Program-made: the position numbers and the translations under genes
Notes under the pieces: generated by a model
Told to the model about the DNA's origin: nothing
What the model saw: the letters and a program-made list of their open reading frames with translations, nothing else
Database searches by the model: none
Source of the DNA: Saccharum officinarum
Taxonomy: Eukaryota; Streptophyta; Magnoliopsida; Poales; Poaceae
Length of the DNA stretch: 64,000 nucleotides
Direction of reading: 5' to 3'
NCBI GenBank assembly: GCA_020631735.1
Contig: CM036158.1
Span: 81,087,447-81,151,446 of the forward strand
Shown here: positions 1 through 12,473 of the stretch, piece by piece
Position numbering within the stretch: position 1 is the first letter of the stretch
Layout: the number at the start of each line of letters is the position of its first letter

Positions 1-805
1 TCAAACCGAGTTAAATATCTTTTGCAAGTGATGTAGATTGAACCAATTTGGGAAAATGATCCTCACTTTACATGGTTTCACCCCAACCTATCCAAAATTT
101 GAGCTCACCTTTTGTGGTCATTGATGACAAAGGGGCAGAAGTAATTCACAAAGATAGTAAAGATAGGGGAGCAAACAAATGAAATGACATTATAAGTGGA
201 TCAATTAAATTTTGAAGACACAAGTAGAGGGAGCAAGCTCATAAACTTGTATGTTGCATTTGAATGTGCATTACATATGTTTGCTTGCATGGCACAAGTT
301 CTAAAATTCCCTATCCATACTTGTGTGGTGTATGTTAGATTATATAAAATGATTGATGAAATGAAAACTAGCATGCATAGGATGATAGTTAGATGTGCCC
401 TCGCATGTTTTACAAGTGGTACTAGTGCCTTGCTTATAATATTGATCTCACGAGGTATCTAGTGTTCATGTTTTGCAAGTGCTATCTAACTAACCATGGT
501 GCTAAGGATGGTGTTCAAATGGTAACTCCGATTGGTATCACGCTTCAAAGGTCCATTCTTTACATCTTAGCATCATTTGGTAGCTATTTCTCTCCAAAAC
601 TTCTAATCCATGCATATGTGCAAGCTTTCAAATCCAAACTCTTAGCACATATGTAGGGGGAGCTAATACTACCAATTTAGGTTGATGAAACTTGTCCATA
701 GTCTTTGCACATAGTAATATGCTTGGGAAAGCAACATGAATCCAAGAGAATTTTATCGAATATCTTTGTAAATAGGTTGTCATCAATTACCAAAAAGGAA
801 GAGAT
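1..805 (+). mobile_element. 3' internal region of a truncated SIRE-type Copia element
   Basis: This is the non-coding tail between pol and the 3' LTR of a plus-strand SIRE/Maximus-type element whose 5' part lies outside the window. Seen: 490-660 matches, in reverse complement, the tail of the minus-strand SIRE element at about 11500-11690. The shared stretch includes the words around the 'heptanucleotide-GGGGGAGCTAAT' run near 655-668. The short ORFs here (196-462, 462-656) have no recognisable domain and I do not regard them as genes. The element is from a related but not identical subfamily, because its LTR differs strongly from the one at 9105-20102. Confidence 0.75.
791..805 (+). other. 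Polypurine tract of the plus-strand SIRE element
   Basis: A purine-rich run (CAAAAAGGAAGAGAT) lies immediately before the LTR start at 806. It corresponds to the AAAAAGGGGGAGAT tract of the minus-strand SIRE element at 11376-11391, with G-to-A changes. It primes plus-strand DNA synthesis in the family. Confidence 0.7.
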
Positions 806-1471
806 TAAAAGCCCTATTTTAGTTTTGGATAATTGATGAAACCTAATACTAAGCTTTATGCTAAGAGTGTGAATTAGATAAGGTTGGTACACTCCAAGTG
901 ATGAAGCTAGAGGATGGTCCATGGAGATGGTGATGGACATAGATGATCAAGTGCTCATCATTTGGAAAAGAAGAAAGAGAAAAAAAAAATGGTCTCAAGG
1001 CAAAGGTATATGTGATAGGACTATTTTTGTTTTGCACTCAAGACACCATAGAGGGTGTGAGTGACTTAGGATCGATAGTCGTACTATAAAGAGGAGAAAT
1101 CTTTGGCTAAACAGTTTATCGAGTGCCACTAGGTGTCATGATTCTTGCATATGCATTTAGGAACCTAGTGTGCTAACATGTGACCCTTGTAAAATGCTTT
1201 AAAAAATACTAACACATATGCACACAAGTTCTACACTTTGTGGTTAGCAAGTCGGAAGCAAGGGTGAAGCGGTTGCGAACTTAGAAAAAGAAAAGGAGGC
1301 GTTGCACCCTGACCGAACACTAGCGTCGACACACCAAACGCTGGACCCTGCGTCTAGTTCATTTATAGTGGGTGGTGGCCCAGTTAGCCGAGGAGGCTAT
1401 GGAGTGACCGAATACTGCCCTGCACGTCCAGTCACTCTTTGGTACAGTGGCACGACGACGTGACCGAACGC

Positions 1472-3445
1472 TGAAAGCCCTAGTTTGGTTTTGGATAATT
1501 GATGAAACCTAGGACTAATCATTATGCTAAGTGTGTAGACATAAAATGATAAGTTCCATGCGAAGTGATGGAGCTAGATGATGGTCATAGTGATGGAGGT
1601 GACCAAAAAGATGATCAAGTGCTTCACATTTGAAAAAGAAGAAAGAGAAAAACAAAATCCGATAGAAAATCAAGGCAAAGGTATTGGTAGGGTTTGGTTG
1701 GTTTTGGTGATCAAGACACCATAGAGGGTGTGATCATGTTTAGGATCGATAGCCGTACTATAAAGAGGGAAATCCTTTGGCTATTTGGTCTCATAAGTAC
1801 CACTAGATGATGACTTACATGCATGTGCATTAGGATCTAGTGGAGAGCTAACATAACTATTGAAAATGTTTGTGAAAATATGATAACACATGTGCACAAC
1901 ACAAGGTGGTTGGAACATTTGCAAGGTGGTTGGCACATTCGGCGAAGAAACAGAGGCAAAAAAGGTCACTGGAAGTGACCGGACGTTGGCCTTAGGGGCA
2001 CATGCGCGTCCGGTCAATTCAGGCAAAGGCGCGCGCGAAGGGCTTCATCAAGCGGACGTTGGCCGTGGTGCACCGGTGTGTTCGGTGCATGGTAGGGCAG
2101 CAGCGGACGCAGGCCACCAGACACGTGTCATCAGCGTCCGGTGCAAATGATGTAAGCGCATGGTGAGGCCTAGTGATCACCGGACGCTGGGGTGCGTCCG
2201 ATCGCCCCCCAGCGGACACGTCCGGTGCACATTTTCCCTCTCTGGTACCTTACTAGAGTCAACTGGACGTAGACCGTCTAGTGTCCGGTGCATCCCTCCT
2301 GTGCGTCAGGTGCTTCTGTGTACGCAAGCATGACATTAGTTGACCGTTGGTGATCGAATGGCGAGGATTCAAATGTGACACGTGGCAATCATCGAGCGGG
2401 CAAGCGTGTTGGCGACCGGACGCTGAGGAACGTCAAGTGCTTTGGCACCTGCGCGTCCAGTGCAGTTGGGGTGTGCTAGAATGTGAGTCTAACGGCTCTA
2501 TTCTTTTGGGACCCCTATAAATATGTGTTGGCCGGCTCCAAGGGATCTCTCTTGGTCTTTTGAATATCTTGACATCCTTGTGAGCTGAGCATACTCCCTC
2601 CCACTCATCTCCCTTACTTGGTTGTGAATCCAAAGTGTGATTGAGTGATCCAAGTGCATTGTGCTTGTAAGTTTGTATCTTAGTGGCACTTGGGTGATAT
2701 TTGACTGTGGGATTCTTATTTTTCTTAGTGGTTGTCGCCACCTAGATGGCTTGGAAGCAGCAGAGGAGTTGTGGCAAGAGTGGTGCTTGTTCTTGGCCAC
2801 CTCCCGATGATTTGTGAGGGGTGTTGTGCCTTCCCTGGCGAAGCGCCAAAGGCAACTCTAGTAAATTGCTCATGTCATTGAGTTACCTCACTTGTGGGTA
2901 GGTTCTTGCAGTGTCCACTGGTTGGACGAGGTTCGTGCTACACCTCTTAGCTGTCGAACCACCAAGTGTTGGTCGACATAACGGGGATTAGCGTGCTGGC
3001 AAGCACGTGAATCTCAGAAGAAAAATCTTGTGTTCATCTTGTGTATGATTGGATTTCTCCTGGTGATTGGTCATCATATATTGTGATTGGTTCATTCTCT
3101 ATGCAATGGTATAAAGATCACATACCTCTCATTTACTTTTTAGCAAACTAGTTGGAACAAGCTCTTTAGTGTAATTAGTTTTGAGAGCTTGTATTTTCTT
3201 TGCTAGTGTAGCTTCTCACCTAGTTGAGCTCTTTAGTGTAGCTAGCTTCTGAGAGCTCGTAGTGACTTAGCCATTGATTATTATAGTGATCATAGTGATG
3301 AATTGTTGGATAGGTGGCTTGCAACCCTTATAGAGCTAGAGCAAAATTGCATTTCACCATTTATCATACTAACCTTTTGCTCTAGTGAGTTTGTAAAATT
3401 TTTAATAGGCTATTCATCCTCCTCTAGCCATATTAGGACCTTTCT
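1472..3445 (+). mobile_element. Solo LTR of the same SIRE family, inserted in its sibling LTR
   Basis: A 1974-bp LTR starts TGAAAGCCCTAG and ends CCTTTCT (the usual final CA appears changed to CT). The flanks are AACGC (1467-1471) and AATGT (3446-3450), which match as a 5-bp TSD if two C-to-T changes have occurred. No internal domain follows, so this is a solo LTR, probably left by LTR-LTR recombination. The U3 part (about 1975-2480) is rich in CCGGACG/CGTCCGG words. The many small ORFs inside have no protein family signal. Confidence 0.82.
2516..2522 (+). promoter_or_regulatory. TATA box of the SIRE solo LTR
   Basis: TATAAAT is followed 8 bases later by TTGGCCGGCTCCAAGG. The same arrangement is found at 7926 in the sibling LTR (TATAAATA, then TTGGTCGGCTCCAAGG) and, on the other strand, at 10025 and 18695. 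Conservation between copies marks this as the U3/R promoter core. Confidence 0.7.
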
Positions 3446-3769
3446 AATGTGTTGGGCACGTGTCAGGTTGGTTGTGACATATGATGACGTTAGCCTTGGG
3501 TGAGTGCAGAGAGGAGCTGGGCGTCGACCGGACGTCGGGCACATCAAGTCCACTGTGACCGGACGCATCGGGTCGCTGTTTTTCCTCTCTGGTACCTTAC
3601 TAGTTGATTGGACTCTAGGGACACGGAGTCAGGTCATTTCCACCAGTGAGTCTGGTCACAACTTCACTACGAAGTGTTGTTCGCTTTGACCATTGGGATC
3701 GGGTGGCCACACTTGAACACGGTGGCCACGTGGCGGTAGATACCATCTGCATTCGGTCAACCTGACCGG

Positions 3770-6700
3770 TGTAACAGAACCGACTAATTATACGAAATTA
3801 TATAAGAAAATCACCTGCTGAAGCAGACAATTTAGCAAACTTAAGCCCGTATAACCCGGTAGTCCGTGAAACCACGAAGGATTTCAAACCAACCAACAAA
3901 CAAACCAAGATCGTACAAGTTTAGTAGCCATAGTCACCTATTAGGTAAAGTTCACAATATCAGTTGAATACATCGAAGTTTAGAACATAAAGTTATTACA
4001 AACCAAGTTCATAATGAAATAGCGGAAGCAAATAGTTTTAAAGCCACACACACTTTTAGTTTAGATACAGTGCCAGGAGATAGTCATTTCCAACAAAAGC
4101 ATTAGATAAGATATACAGAGCGACCATTGCCCTTGGTCCTAGTTGTCACCCATCGCCGGGTACATGCAGTTGATGCAATAACCGTAGTACATCTGACCAT
4201 GTACAACAACAATAGGAACAACGCCCTGAGTACGAGAAAATACTCATCTAGACTTACCCATCTTAAACTAAAATAAAAGTGACACCAAGAAGTATGCAAG
4301 ACTTTCTTTTACTAGCTGACTCATTTATGAAAGGGCAATAAGTTAACATAATGAACCATTTAAGTACTTTGCATCATCTTTAATATAACCTATCAAGCTA
4401 GGTAAGCACCTATACTATAGCAATCACTTGATTAACCATTAACATCCAGCTACCAACTTAGATTTAGCATATCGAACATCATCCATATAACAATCAATGT
4501 TCTATCCTCATTACTACGATGCCGTAACTCAAGTCAAGTGCTCACTATCCAGGAGCGATGGCGATTCGAATCCATTCCTAACCAGCTGGTGATTTATTCC
4601 TCATACAAACCACACTCACCCGCTAAAGTGAGCTATAGATCACCAATGACACTATCTAGGTAAACATCACGGGACAAACTGGAGCCCCAGTACCCAGGGA
4701 CCGCCCGACAGCTAGGACGCACCTTGGGCTCACTCTTCGCATCCCCGTTATACCCCTTCAGCAGCAGTATGCGCACCCGGGTAGATCCCGGCCAGAATAA
4801 TGCCACTAGCTTCGTGGTCGAAAGGTACATTATTTGGTCAACTAAATGTGAGGCATGAGTTCAACATGACAAGAGGGACGAGCAACGATCGATCCATAAC
4901 TGACACAGATGGAAAACTAATAGCACCCCAGAACCCTTTCTAGTTGCCTCCAACTTCTCCGTCCGGTCTCCAATTATCCATCAACACATGGTTATCTCCA
5001 GGATATCATCCATTTCATAGCTAAAGTATTCCAGTAACCACCTATAATTGCAGGTGACCAGAAATCACCGATCGCTACCGGTCTAAGCAGGGCTAAGCAG
5101 TTATTCGATCCTAAACCTATCAGGGTAAGAATATCATAAGGTAGGCAAGGATAGTAATAAATGCATCAATGATTTCACACAACTCCTATAACGTAATGCA
5201 ATAATATATAAGACTCATATATATAAAGAATTGCTTTTATAAAGTAGGAGACTTAGAATGCTTCGGGGCTTACCTCGCTCAAAGGAACTAGGTTGATGAT
5301 CCACGCACTCGGGCAGGTCCTCTTATTGCTCCTCTTCCTCTAGCACCTCCTGTGCCTAGATTTCCTATGGGTCGGCCCTGGCCTGCTCCTCTTGCGCTGC
5401 TACTGGCACTTCCTCCTGCAATCCTATATGATGCAATTGTATAAGTAAATATGCAAACGGTGCATCGGATGCGATGGTATGTGATGATCATGATGACATG
5501 ATATGCAGATAAACACATTGAGACTTTATTGGATAGAATAGAGGTAAAACCTTTCTACAAGGTAGTCAATATCATCCAAGGACAGTTATTACGAATACAT
5601 GCCATCTACTGTATTCTCTTCTGCCACTAACCCCCGTTACTTTTCCGCTAACTAACATATAGCCGTAACATGTGTGCCACTATACTCCTATAACATAACT
5701 ACACTAACAAGCCAAGTGACATCAACACGTGATTTGAGGCATCAAATACACTATTAAACAAATCATGCATAAAGGATATTATTTTAATTCAACTTAAACT
5801 AGGGTTACAACAGCAACCTATATTTCTAGTGCATAGAAAAATCTATAAAAATTACAGTAGTATAGTCATACCATAAGTAGCCTACCATAAAATTTTCATG
5901 GTAATTGGATAAGTAAAACTGTCTACACAAAAATGACAAGCTAGAGGGTATAAATGAGCAAGAAAATACTTTGTACTATGAAAAGTATCAAACAATAGAT
6001 TTAGTATTTTTCCCATGTTCTACATAGTAACCAACCACTGTACAAAAATTATCATATCCATGTTTTATACTAATTTTCCTCTCTACCAAAAATAACAAAA
6101 ATCAGCCAATAAAGGCACTTGAACTAGACATCAATATTTTTCTATAGAACATGCATGATATATATTTTTCATGTAAATCACATCACAAAAGAGGACTAAC
6201 AAAATTTGAACCACATTTTTCTGAATAACATGTGATTTACTATGCATTTTCTAAGAAAACAACAATTTTAAGAATTAAATAAAACCCTATATAAAAGTAT
6301 CACAAATCTGACATAAAACATTTTTATACTATAGATCTAGTCATGAGGATCACCACAAAATTTGTTTCATAAATTTTAGAGCCATATTTCTCAAGATATG
6401 ATTTTCTAAAGCATTTCAATAATTTCTAAAAAATTTATTTCTGAAATCCTTTTAAAAATCCGCTGCTGAAAACGCTGGGTACACCCACTGCTTCACCCCC
6501 AATGCCACACCGAGGGATAGACAGGCAAGGCCTATGGGTCAACTGGTCCCACCTGCCAGCCACACTGTGGCAGGGGAGGCGCTGACCGCGCTGATCTGCC
6601 GCCGGTGAGCTCGCCGGCGGTGAGGTCACCACCAGCGGCTTCCCCGCGATGAGGCGAACCCGATGCGCTAGCCGAAGGCGTCGGAGGAGCTCCAAGTTGA

Positions 6701-7856
6701 GCTTGACGTCTAGCAAGGCGGCGCGGTGGCGCAGTTCACCGGCAGTACGCCGGCTCCGGCCATGGCGAAGGCAGGCGAGGTGAGTGCAGGGTCCACGAGG
6801 TCAAGAAGAGCGCGAAATCGGAGAAAAATGGAGGAAAGGAGAAGAAGGGAGCTCTAACCACGGAGGGCCGAACTCGGCGGCCATGGCGCCGTCGCGGAGG
6901 AGAAAACGCCGCGTGGGCCTTACTACGACGCGAATGGAGGCAACAGCGGGCGCACAGGGTGGCGGAGGTTGAGGCGGAGCCGTGGGCAGACGCAATCGAG
7001 GAATGGCGGTGCGGTGGCGGAGCTTGACGCCGGTGAGTAGAGCGACGGCATGCGGCGGCGTGCGCTCCCGCTCGGCTTGCTGCTGCTATGAGTGGGCACA
7101 CGAGCGAGGAGGGGAGCGGGAGATAGAGTGGATGGAGGCGGAGACGGGCGCGGATCAGACGGGGTGAAGGCAGGCCAGTGGTGCCGCGTGGCGAGCTCAC
7201 CGGTGCATGACCGCCACGCGGCGTGCGTGGCCTGGCATGGTCGGGACGATGCACGCGGGCGCTGGCGCTGGCGCGGGTGATGGCAGGCCGGGCCGGCTCG
7301 CTTGGGTGGGCCGAAAGGATGGCGCAGGCCTAGTAAAGCGAAAACAACTTTTTCTTTTTATTTTTCAAATCAAAATTAACTAAACAGCACCAAATTCAAA
7401 TTTTGAATAAGTAAAAAACATTTTCAAATCTTGACCCAAAACAAAAGTTGTTTAGAATTTGATTCTCTATAACTTTGCTTAAAGGTGCATTTTTAAATTC
7501 CAACTAGATTTTGAATTAGAGATTAAAAGTCCATTTTAATTCAAAAACCCATTTTTCAAACTTATTTTTAAAAGCAAATTTTGAGAAACTTTTGAAAACA
7601 AAACTTGCTCCAATTTCATGCTAAACATTTCTAAATTCTTTTTACTACCAAATAAACTTGTTTATTGACCTAATCAAGCACACTCATGGCCTAATTTTAT
7701 TTAAACAAGCAAATTGCAACATTTATGTTTCGAAGTCATGTTTCACATGTTTCAAAGCAATGTTTCCTTTATATTTCATGTGATCATGAATGCAAGATGA
7801 TGCTCATGAGCATGATTTGCAGTGCCTAATGCATGCTTAACACCCGAGGTGTTACA
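3770..7856 (-). mobile_element. 4.1-kb solo LTR, copy 1
   Basis: A 4087-bp unit is bounded by TGTAACAG and GGTGTTACA and flanked on both sides by a perfect 5-bp TSD, ACCGG (3765-3769 and 7857-7861). There is no gag or pol. A second copy with a different TSD lies at 27708-31730. On the minus strand it would start TGTAACACC, then about 500 bp of AT-rich DNA, then a GC-rich block (about 6540-7330). This resembles the layout of the Tekay-type LTR at 52280, so I infer minus orientation and a Gypsy origin. Long ORFs in the GC-rich block (for example 6736-7254 minus) occur on both strands and look composition-driven. About 3800-6450 contains no recognisable gene. Confidence 0.82.
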
Positions 7857-7925
7857 ACCGGCGTGTCCGGTCGGCACGAGCAGAGCCCAATCAGTGAGCC
7901 AACAACTCTATTTCTGTGGGGGCTC

Positions 7926-7933
7926 TATAAATA
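7926..7933 (+). promoter_or_regulatory. TATA box of the split SIRE 3' LTR
   Basis: TATAAATA is followed by the family's conserved downstream word GGTCGGCTCCAAGG. It is equivalent to the site at 2516. Being in a 3' LTR, any transcript would read out into the flanking DNA at 8856. Confidence 0.65.
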
Positions 7934-8855
7934 GTGTTTGGTCGGCTCCAAGGCAACTCTCTTGGCACTTTGATATACTTGACATCCTTGTGAGCCTAAG
8001 CAAACACCTCTCACTCATCTCCATCCTTGATTCATCATCAAAGTGAGATTGGGAGTGATTCTACGAGCATTTGCTTGAGTGATTGCATCTAGTGGCACTT
8101 GGGGATAGTTGTGGCTATGGATTTCTTGTTACTCTTGGTGGTTGCCGCCACCTAGATAGCTTGGAGTAGTGGTAGAGGTCTAGCATGTGTTGGTGATTGT
8201 TCATGGCTGGCTCTGGTGATTGTGAGGGGTCTTGTACCTTCCTCGACAGAGAGCCAAAAGGTAACTCTAGTGGATTGCTCGTGTCATTGAGTTACCTCAC
8301 TTGTGGGTCGGTTCTTGCGTTGTCCAACATGTGGACGAGGTTCGTACAACACCTCTTAGCCACCGAACCACCAAGTGTTGGTTGACACAATGGGGACTAG
8401 CGTGCCGGCAAGCACGTGAACCTCGGGAGAAAAATCGTGTCTCCATTGTGATTGATTCATTGGATTTCACCCGGTGATTGGTCTTCTTATTGTGATTGGT
8501 TCATTCCTCGATGTGGTGGTATAAAGATCACATTCCTCTTATTTACATTCCTACAAACTAGTTGTAACAAGCTCTTTAGTGTAATTAGTTTTGAGAGTTG
8601 GTCTTACCTTTGCTAGTGTAGCTTCTCACCTAGTTGAGCTCTTTAGTGTAGTTAGCTTTTGAGAGCTCATGACTTAGCCATTGATTGACTTAGAGATTAT
8701 AGCAACTAGAAGTGTTGGGATAGGTGGCTTACAACACTTGTTAGAGCTAGTGCAAAAAGCTTTATAGCCAATTAGTTGTCTAACAAGTTTGCCTAGTGTT
8801 TTATAGATTTTAAATTAGGCTATTAACCCCCCCTCTAGCCAATTAGGACCTTTCA

Positions 8856-9020
8856 CCGAGGGGTCACGTCACCTTATTACAGGCGGTTCAGTTTTGCCCC
8901 ATGCGGGGAGAGGCATGTCCACCATAACCACGAGGTCAAAGCGGTATGCCTTTCTTGAGGTCTATGGGTAATTCGAGTGGGACCTGATATCCTCCCCAAT
9001 CGACGTGGAGTTCGGCTGTC
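8856..9020. other. Host DNA between two insertions
   Basis: This is unique-looking, moderately GC-rich sequence between the SIRE LTR end and the start of the next LTR. It continues at 21291 once the LTR at 9021-21290 and one TSD copy are removed. I cannot assign it to a gene or family. Confidence 0.5.
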
Positions 9021-10024
9021 TGTTGGTATAATTAATGCACACTCTAGTTATCCACAAGTGCATAGATAATCTACCAATGTAGCACTTCACTGGAATGACC
9101 TAGTTGTAAGGTCCTATATGGCTAGAGGGGGGTGAATAGCCTATAAAAATCCTACACGAACCACTAAGCAAACTTGTTAGAAAACAAACAGCGTAAAGCA
9201 AGTTTTGCTTGGCCTACGGTTGTGATGCAAGCCTCCTATCCACAAGTCTAGTAGATTATGATCTCTAGTTCACACAAGGGCTATGTCACTAATTTTACAC
9301 TAGTGAGCAAGCTAACAACACTACTAGCAAAGCTACCACTAGAGCTACACAAGATAATCTAGTAAATGTAAATGCAAGAAAGAGGATTGTGATTCTTATA
9401 CCGATGGTGGAGTGAAGATGTTTCCAATCACCAAGATGATATACAATCAATCAATATTGACAACAACACAATATGAAGACCAATTACCAGGAGACAAGAG
9501 ACACAATATTTTTGTTCACCCGGTGTTCACTTGTGCACCGACAAGCTACGTCACCGGTTGTGTCGACCAACACTTAGATGGTTTCTCGGTGTGACCCTCA
9601 AGTCACTTGCCCCTCAAGGCACACCCCGCAAGGCACCGCAAGACACCACTCTCAAGTGAGGTAACTCAATGACACGCGCAATGTGTTAGAGTTGCTTTTG
9701 GCACTCTGCCGAGGAAAGCACAAGAACCTCTTACAATCAACCGGAGGTGGCCAAGAACAATCTCCTTCTCTTGCTAACGCCTCCAACAATCTCCAAGCCG
9801 GCTAGAAGCGGTACTCTCCAAGAGTAACAAGAAATCCACCGGCTAAACCACCCACAAGTGCCACTAGATGCCCTCAAGCTATGCAATGCACTTTGGGATC
9901 ACTCAATCTCACTTTTGATTTGCAATCAAGCAAGAGAGATGAGTGGGAGGGAGAAGCTTTAGCTCAAAGGATGCACAAGAGTGTTAAACATGTCAAGAGT
10001 ACTCCCTAAGGGCTGGCCAACAAG

Positions 10025-10032
10025 TATTTATA
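10025..10032 (-). promoter_or_regulatory. TATA box of the SIRE 3' LTR
   Basis: The plus strand reads TATTTATA, that is TATAAATA on the coding strand, followed by TTGTTGGCCAGCC. The arrangement matches the sites at 2516 and 7926 in the related subfamily. Confidence 0.7.
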
Positions 10033-10082
10033 AGCAACCCAAACAAATAGAGCCATTAGGAGCTAAAAGGGGTGCAGACGCA

Positions 10083-10460
10083 CGCGACAGACGCGTTTGT
10101 CGCTCAACCGATAGACGCATTGTCCAGCGTCTGTTGCTCCTCGCGAACGCGAAAGGCTTCGGCGTCTGATGCCCTCGCCGTTCGCCACGTGTACTCGACC
10201 GTTTGAAAACTTCATTCGCCGATCGACAGACGCGCCCGTATGCCCGATAGACACGGTCCAGTGAGCTTGTTTCACGTGACACTCGACAGACGGGTTTAGT
10301 CCTTAGCCGACAGACGTGTCTGACGCGTGAAGCCACGCCACGCTCAACTCGTTCGAGCGACAGACGCTGGAACAGTGTTCCAGGCCACGTCTGTCGCTCA
10401 CGCGACACCACGTCTGATGCTCCGTGCGTAGCAACCCTAACTAGGGTTTGTCGACAGACG
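10083..10460. repeat. CGACAGACG motif cluster in the LTR
   Basis: Six exact copies of CGACAGACG start at 10083, 10224, 10284, 10308, 10358 and 10452. Many near copies and inverted forms (CGTCTGTCG, CGTTTGTCG) lie between them. Spacing is irregular, so this is a motif cluster and not a tandem array. The other LTR has the equivalent cluster at about 18750-19225. The cluster lies upstream of the TATA box in the minus-strand LTR, so it is within U3. Confidence 0.75.
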
Positions 10461-11375
10461 CGCCGACGCCGCATTTGACGCACCCCCAAGCGACGTCTAT
10501 CGCCTATATCGCATGTGTTCTGCAACTTTTTCTTGCTCCATTTGTTTTACCTTTTCACATATGAGCTATACTAGATATGTGTATCACTTAAGCACATGTT
10601 TTAGCTTGAGAAACACCACGTGACATCGCCTTCAAAACTCGACATTGGCGTAAAGGAAAATAGACATTTCATCTCCTCGAAAATGCTTGAATCCCGCCTC
10701 ACAAGCTCGGCGGGAGGGAGAGAGGACCCCAAACCCCTCTCTACCCCTCAAACTCCATCGTCTTCGCAAATGTGCCAACACCAACAAGTGATCACCACCT
10801 TGTGCATGTGTGTTAGCATTTTCATAATCATTTTCAAAGGTTTTCCAGTTAGCTCACTAGGCCCTACATGCAATGCACTTCATGAATTCACCTAGTGGCA
10901 CCCGTGCGTCGAGTAACTGATAAGACTTCTCCTCTTAATAGTTCGGCTATTGATCCTAAACCACTCACACCCTCTATGATGTCTTGAGTGCAAAACAAAA
11001 TGGCCCTATGGTTATACCTTTGCCTTGAGCCCATTTTGTTTCTCCAAATGATATGATCCACTTCATATCATCACATGACCATCTCGATCCATCGACCTTG
11101 ACTTCACTTGCTCTTCACCGTTGCATCGGTTTGTCGGCGCCAAGTCTTGCTCAAGCTTCACCATCGTATGGTTCTTTGCTTCGAAGCCTCGACTTGCCCT
11201 TCACCTTCGCAACCGGTCTATCGAGCCAAGCCTCATCTTGGTCTTCACCATCTTGGTCACATGAGTCAATGTCATGTCTCATATTCAATGACCACCTTTA
11301 TCTAAATTATCCACTTAGATACAACGATTAGTCCTAGGTTTCATCAATTAGCCAAAACCAAACTAGGGACTTTCA

Positions 11376-11391
11376 ATCTCCCCCTTTTTGG
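11376..11391 (-). other. Polypurine tract of the minus-strand SIRE element
   Basis: The plus strand ATCTCCCCCTTTTTGG reads CCAAAAAGGGGGAGAT on the element strand, directly next to the 3' LTR start. It is the primer site for plus-strand synthesis. Confidence 0.85.
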
Positions 11392-12473
11392 TAATTGATG
11401 ACAACCCTCACAAAGATGATTTTGATAATAAAAGTTTTGAACTTGTCATACTTGTCCAATCATTTTGCTCATAAGTAAAGTTTAGACAATTATCACAAGC
11501 TCGGTTTTGGTAGCATTAGCTCTCCCTATATATGTGCATAGAGTTTGGATTGAAAGCTTTGCACATATGCATGGATAGAAGTGTTGAGAGAGTAATTCTA
11601 CCAAAATGATGCTAAGGTGTAATAAATGGACCTTTGAAGCGTGATACCAATCAGAGTTGCCTTTTACACCATCCTTAGCATCATGAAGTAACTAGACATC
11701 CATCAAAACTCAAGAACCCCGTGAGATCAACATTATATGTAAAGGTTCTTGGACCACTTGTAAAGCTTTAGGCATGTCTAGATACCATGTGTAAACTATT
11801 CCTATGCATGCTAGTAGATCATTTCATCATTCAAGTTCTATACTAGCATTGCACCACACAAGCATGTATATTGAATTTAAATACATGTGCAATGAGCAAG
11901 TCACATGAAAATGCACAAACAAATGCAATAACTTTGTTTATGAGCTTGCTCCCCCTACTTATGTGCATCAAAAATTTTATTTACCCCTTTATCATGTTGA
12001 ATCATCATTTTCTCTCCCCCTTTGTCAACAACTTACCCAAAAATGGGATCAAATTATGGAGAGAGAAAAATGTTTGATGGAGTAGGTTAAAATTTATCAA
12101 ATTTGGTTCAACCTAGAACACTTGCCAAAGATATTTAATTCGATTTGAACCAAAGACAAGCTTCTTCACACCTCATAATATGGGTTATCTTGCCTATGTT
12201 GAATTAAACACTTATAGCAAATCTTCTAGATTCAACACTAGGTTTGCAAGCTCACAAACATGTCATATGCCACCACTAGATCAAAACATGCATAGAAGCA
12301 ATAGTGGTAACATATATCCATCAAATTCATTTGATTTATCATGAATGCTCATGCATACCACTTATTATGTCTACATGCTCTAGCAAGTCTTTAGCATAGG
12401 ATGAATGACATGTCAATCAACTTTACCTTGCAATGTCAAAGGAGAGGCATGTCAATAAGTGGGTGGGGTGCAT
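11392..12473 (-). other. SIRE untranslated 3' region
   Basis: About 1.1 kb between the RNase H stop and the polypurine tract. It has no credible ORF. It includes several CT-rich runs (CTCCCCCT, CTCTCCCCC), which are purine tracts on the element strand, and segments homologous to 490-660. No envelope-like ORF is seen, although some SIRE elements carry one. Confidence 0.6.

Larger units (their letters stand above)
806..8855 (+). repeat. 3' LTR of the plus-strand SIRE element, split by two insertions
   Basis: The LTR occupies 806-1471, 3451-3769 and 7862-8855, about 1979 bp once the insertions are removed. That agrees with the 1974-bp solo LTR of the same family nested in it. The start reads TAAAAGCCC where the nested copy has TGAAAGCCC (G to A). 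The end is AGGACCTTTCA at 8855. The right flank starts CCGAG, which would be the TSD copy if the 5' end were visible. A TATA box lies at 7926-7933. The 7862-8855 part aligns along its length with about 2470-3445 of the nested LTR. Confidence 0.85.
9105..11375 (-). repeat. 3' LTR of the minus-strand SIRE element
   Basis: The plus-strand reading begins TGTAAGGTCCTATATGG and ends GGGACTTTCA. It pairs with 17796-20102. Length is 2271 bp against 2307 bp. The length difference comes from small indels: copy 17796 has an extra segment near 18825-18860, and copy 9105 has an extra segment near 9745-9780. In the first 310 bases I counted about seven or eight substitutions, which suggests a moderately recent insertion. 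Confidence 0.93.

Noticed and set aside
196..656. Two small plus-strand ORFs
   Set aside because: They lie in the SIRE 3' non-coding region and the homologous region of the other SIRE element has no equivalent frame.
6736..7254. 172-codon minus-strand ORF rich in Pro, Arg, Ala and Ser
   Set aside because: It is composition-driven in a GC-rich LTR block, with several overlapping ORFs on the other strand and no conservation in copy 2.
10028..10525. 165-codon minus-strand ORF
   Set aside because: It arises from the CG-rich motif cluster of the SIRE LTR; the other LTR has it broken and there is no domain.
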